DNA of 13,341 nt from CAZVEV01 sp964625865 (lineage in GTDB: Bacteria > Planctomycetota > Phycisphaerae > SM23-33). Under the pieces are notes generated by a model, which did not search any database, had not been told where the DNA came from, and worked only from the letters and a program-made list of their open reading frames with translations. The stretch lies in NCBI GenBank assembly GCA_964625865.1, contig CAZVEV010000156.1, positions 1-13,341 of the forward strand, read 5' to 3'. Shown here one piece after another: positions 11,696-13,341 of this stretch (positions within the stretch are counted from its first letter, which is position 1; each line of letters begins with the position of its first letter). A program made the position numbers and the translations under genes.

Positions 11696-11888
11696 ATGGG
11701 AACTACAGGCAATCGCCAGGCGGGAACTGGCCCAACGCGGCTTCGCCAAAGCCGCCGAGAGCCCCGAACTCCGAGCGGCCGTGATCGCCGCCGCCAGGGC
11801 GATCGCAGAGAAGATCAGGAGCAAAGATGGCACTGACAAACAACCAGAAGCGAGCGATTCACTGTGCGGCCAGACAGGCCGGCATTGA
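11688..11888 (+). CDS. Small helical ORF overlapping the GemA-like gene
   Basis: 66 residues from ATG 11688, overlapping the upstream stop by 8 nt. Residues 1-45 are strongly helical and Ala/Arg/Glu-rich (MLEWELQAIARRELAQRGFAKAAESPELRAAVIAAARAIAEKIRSK). The last 20 codons overlap the start of the GemA-like gene in another frame and look non-selected. No good ribosome site. Possibly a real small helical protein; unassigned. Confidence 0.4.
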   Translation: MLEWELQAIARRELAQRGFAKAAESPELRAAVIAAARAIAEKIRSKDGTDKQPEASDSLCGQTGRH

Positions 11889-12288
11889 TCCGAAAACGGC
11901 CGAAGACACCTACCGCCTGGTCCTCTGGAACGTCGGCGGCTTTCGATCGGCCGCCGATAAGAACGCCCGCCGCAGCGGCTATATTGCCGTCATGGCGTTC
12001 TTCGAGGAAAGGGCCGGCGGGCAGCTCAAAGGGGCCTCACGTGGCTACTGGGGCGACCAGGACGCCAAGGCCAACCCCCGCGACGCCATCATATACAAGA
12101 TCGAGCAGGAGGCAGCCGCCCTGGGCATGAGCCGCCGGCAGTGCGACGGCTTCCTGGCCGGGGATCACTGCTCATCGGGCCAGTACGAATCGCTCGACGA
12201 CGCACCCACCAGGTGGCTGGTCAAGTGCCTCGAAGGCCTCAAGAAGATCCGCCAGAGACGACAGCATCAAACAACCCAAAGGGTATAA
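11827..12288 (+). CDS. GemA-like protein, Mu gp16/DUF1018-like
   Basis: 153 residues from ATG 11827, with AGGAG 6 nt upstream. The N-terminus NNQKRAIHCAARQAGIDPKTAEDTYRLVLWNVGGFRSAADKNARRSGYIAVMAFFEE follows the pattern of GemA proteins (IH-AK-LGL-DDTYR-ML, then a Ser-containing turn and a helix for the host-regulatory domain). The C-terminal part (KIEQEAAALGMSRRQCDGFLAGDH then APTRWLVKCLEGLKKI) also matches the family's second helical unit. In Mu, GemA alters host gene expression and gyrase-related supercoiling from the middle-early region; the position downstream of MuB agrees. The assignment rests on pattern and position, not on an alignment I could run. Confidence 0.6.
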   Translation: MALTNNQKRAIHCAARQAGIDPKTAEDTYRLVLWNVGGFRSAADKNARRSGYIAVMAFFEERAGGQLKGASRGYWGDQDAKANPRDAIIYKIEQEAAALGMSRRQCDGFLAGDHCSSGQYESLDDAPTRWLVKCLEGLKKIRQRRQHQTTQRV

Positions 12289-12305
12289 GAATAAGGAGAC
12301 GAACT

Positions 12306-13061
12306 ATGACGACGACAGACGCAAAAATCAAACGACTCATCGACCTGCCCGATAGCGCCGATGCCTACAAAGGCAAGGGTCGTCGATCCCGCGTGCCCGC
12401 AGACCCGATCGGCCTGTACGGATTCGGCAACGATCGCCGGTCCGTCAATGCCATGGTCACGCTGCTCTGCCAGGACCTGAGGCTCGCCGGCGGCCGGCCG
12501 GTCAAGGGCAAATTCCTGGCCCGGCAGATGTTCGGCACCGACGACACTCGGCCGGTCCGCAAGCTCGTGGCATACGCCCGCGTCCACAAGCACATGTTCC
12601 AGATCGTAGGCGTGCCGGGCACCGGCTACCTTTGGGCCGATCCCAAGACCGCCTGGGGCCGCGACGCCCTGCACACGGCCATCGACTCGGCGATGCAGAT
12701 GGGCCGGTGTTTCATGTTCATCGCCTCCCTCCACCGCCGCGAAGGCGCGATGATCTCGGCGGTGCAGATGATCTTCGACTTCATGGACCACAACGTGCCC
12801 GAAGGCGAGAGGCGAAACGACGAACTCGCCGCGATGTTCGCCGCCGAAGGCGCGACGATCGAGGGCTTCCTCGACGCCTTCATGGCCCACCTGGCCCAGG
12901 ACGACGAAGGCCGCAAGGCCCTCGCCGCCGCAGGCGCCAAGCACGCCCAGTGGCTACTCCCCGAAGAAACCCGCCAGGCCATGCTCGCCCAGATCCAGCA
13001 AGCCCAAGGCACACTCAACGACCTCACGAAATCAATCCAAAAAGCCGCCCCGGCGGCATGA
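12306..13061 (+). CDS. 251-residue protein of unknown function
   Basis: Starts at ATG 12306, with AAGGAG 7 nt upstream and 17 nt after the GemA-like stop. I do not recognise a family. Residues about 40-125 (GFGNDRRSVNAMVTLLCQDLRLAGGRPVKGKFLARQMFGTDDTRPVRKLVAYARVHKHMFQIVGVPGTGYLW) read like a winged-helix domain with a beta-wing. Residues 130-200 are helical (ALHTAIDSAMQMGRCFMFIASLHRREGAMISAVQMIFDFMDH). Residues 200-251 contain an Ala/Gln-rich coiled tail. It is the largest non-transposition early gene; a DNA-binding or replication-related role is an inference from the winged-helix look. Confidence 0.7.
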   Translation: MTTTDAKIKRLIDLPDSADAYKGKGRRSRVPADPIGLYGFGNDRRSVNAMVTLLCQDLRLAGGRPVKGKFLARQMFGTDDTRPVRKLVAYARVHKHMFQIVGVPGTGYLWADPKTAWGRDALHTAIDSAMQMGRCFMFIASLHRREGAMISAVQMIFDFMDHNVPEGERRNDELAAMFAAEGATIEGFLDAFMAHLAQDDEGRKALAAAGAKHAQWLLPEETRQAMLAQIQQAQGTLNDLTKSIQKAAPAA

Positions 13062-13076
13062 TGTAAAAAATTTTAC
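13044..13076 (+). terminator. Weak terminator-like structure after the early operon
   Basis: GCCGCC-CC-GGCGGC (13044-13057) covers the last codons of the upstream gene. The A/T inverted repeat GTAAAA-AA-TTTTAC (13063-13076) lies just after it. The T-run is short and 13 nt from the GC stem, so this is not a canonical intrinsic terminator. A drop in GC content begins here. Confidence 0.3.
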
Positions 13077-13112
13077 TGGACAGCGATAGTCGGGCGAAAG
13101 GCAGGCAGGATT

Positions 13113-13341
13113 ATGAATGATAAGGAAAGACATCAGATCGAAGACAAAGTCGCAAAGCTGGAAAAGGAAATCAGCGATGTAGCATCTGGCGTTATCGCTG
13201 TAGCTTTGGAAAAAGAAGCGAAGCAAATGAACGCCGCGATTTCGGGGCTAAAAATGATGTCAACGGGAATTTCCAGGGTTATTGCGGGCATGACGGGAAC
13301 GTATGTCCCGTCGAACCGCAAGAAGTCCGACAACAATCTTT
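13113..13341 (+). CDS. Coiled-coil protein, partial at the right edge
   Basis: Open from ATG 13113 to the window end (at least 76 codons, no stop). An AGGA close to the start codon is the only ribosome-site candidate. The product begins MNDKERHQIEDKVAKLEKEISDVASGVIAVALEKEAKQMNAAISGLKMMSTGISRVIAGM: charged heptad repeats followed by an amphipathic stretch, so a coiled coil. Lysine codons are mostly AAA and the local GC is clearly lower than in the rest of the window, which suggests a different origin from its neighbours. Function unknown. Confidence 0.5.
   Translation, partial: MNDKERHQIEDKVAKLEKEISDVASGVIAVALEKEAKQMNAAISGLKMMSTGISRVIAGMTGTYVPSNRKKSDNNL

Larger units (their letters stand above)
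1..13341. mobile_element. Mu-like transposable phage/prophage segment
   Basis: Six hallmark functions are visible together: a MuA-type transposase, a MuB-type ATPase, a GemA-like protein, and a gp25/gp26/gp27/gp28-like order ending in both terminase subunits, with a S24 repressor and Cro-like gene between the two arms. No host gene and no phage end or target-site duplication is recognisable, so both borders lie outside the window. Unlike Mu itself, the packaging genes read leftward, away from the transposition genes. Head, tail, lysis, Gam and Mor/C genes are not seen here. It could be an integrated prophage or free phage DNA. Confidence 0.88.

Overview
The window is part of a Mu-like transposable phage or prophage in a high-GC bacterium. 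Host taxonomy cannot be fixed from the sequence. Scattered 7-bp-period repeats of the kind found here are familiar from planctomycete and cyanobacterial genomes, so an environmental planctomycete-type host is a reasonable guess and no more. I see no tRNA, rRNA, CRISPR array or housekeeping gene.

Layout. From about 4490 leftward everything reads on the minus strand. A CI/LexA-type self-cleaving repressor (3663-4493) is followed by two small genes. A separate minus-strand unit then starts at a near-consensus promoter (2962-2990): an XRE regulator, a membrane/coiled-coil Mu gp25-like protein, a winged-helix gp26-like protein, the small terminase (gp27/DUF3486-like) and the large terminase (gp28-like), which runs off the left edge. 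From 4494 rightward everything reads on the plus strand: a Cro/Ner-like gene, an HTH-less duplicate of it, several small genes joined by ATGA stop/start overlaps, a MuA-type DDE transposase (6988-9204), a MuB-type AAA+ target-selection ATPase (9224-10300), small accessory ORFs, a GemA-like protein (11827-12288), a 251-residue unknown (12306-13061) and a partial lower-GC gene at the right edge.

Regulation. The divergent control region has a perfect operator palindrome TGTCTA-CAA-TAGACA lying on the -10 of the rightward promoter. A closely related sequence covers the -35 of the leftward packaging-operon promoter about 1.55 kb away. The simplest model is one repressor holding both transposition and packaging units silent, with the Cro-like protein and the third XRE paralogue at the head of the packaging operon as competing regulators.

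Unusual content. At least eight short arrays with a 7-bp period, built from five different heptamer families, sit between genes, at the 3' ends of genes, and twice inside the transposase ORF. Two of them form long imperfect hairpins; one of these is inserted in frame between the second Asp and the Glu of the transposase catalytic triad. Other repeats are a perfect 21-bp inverted repeat around 5294-5460, a third copy of its end at 5822, a 23-nt direct repeat at the Cro-gene duplication, and a perfect 39-bp in-frame tandem duplication at 6403-6480. No intergenic stretch exceeds 300 bases.
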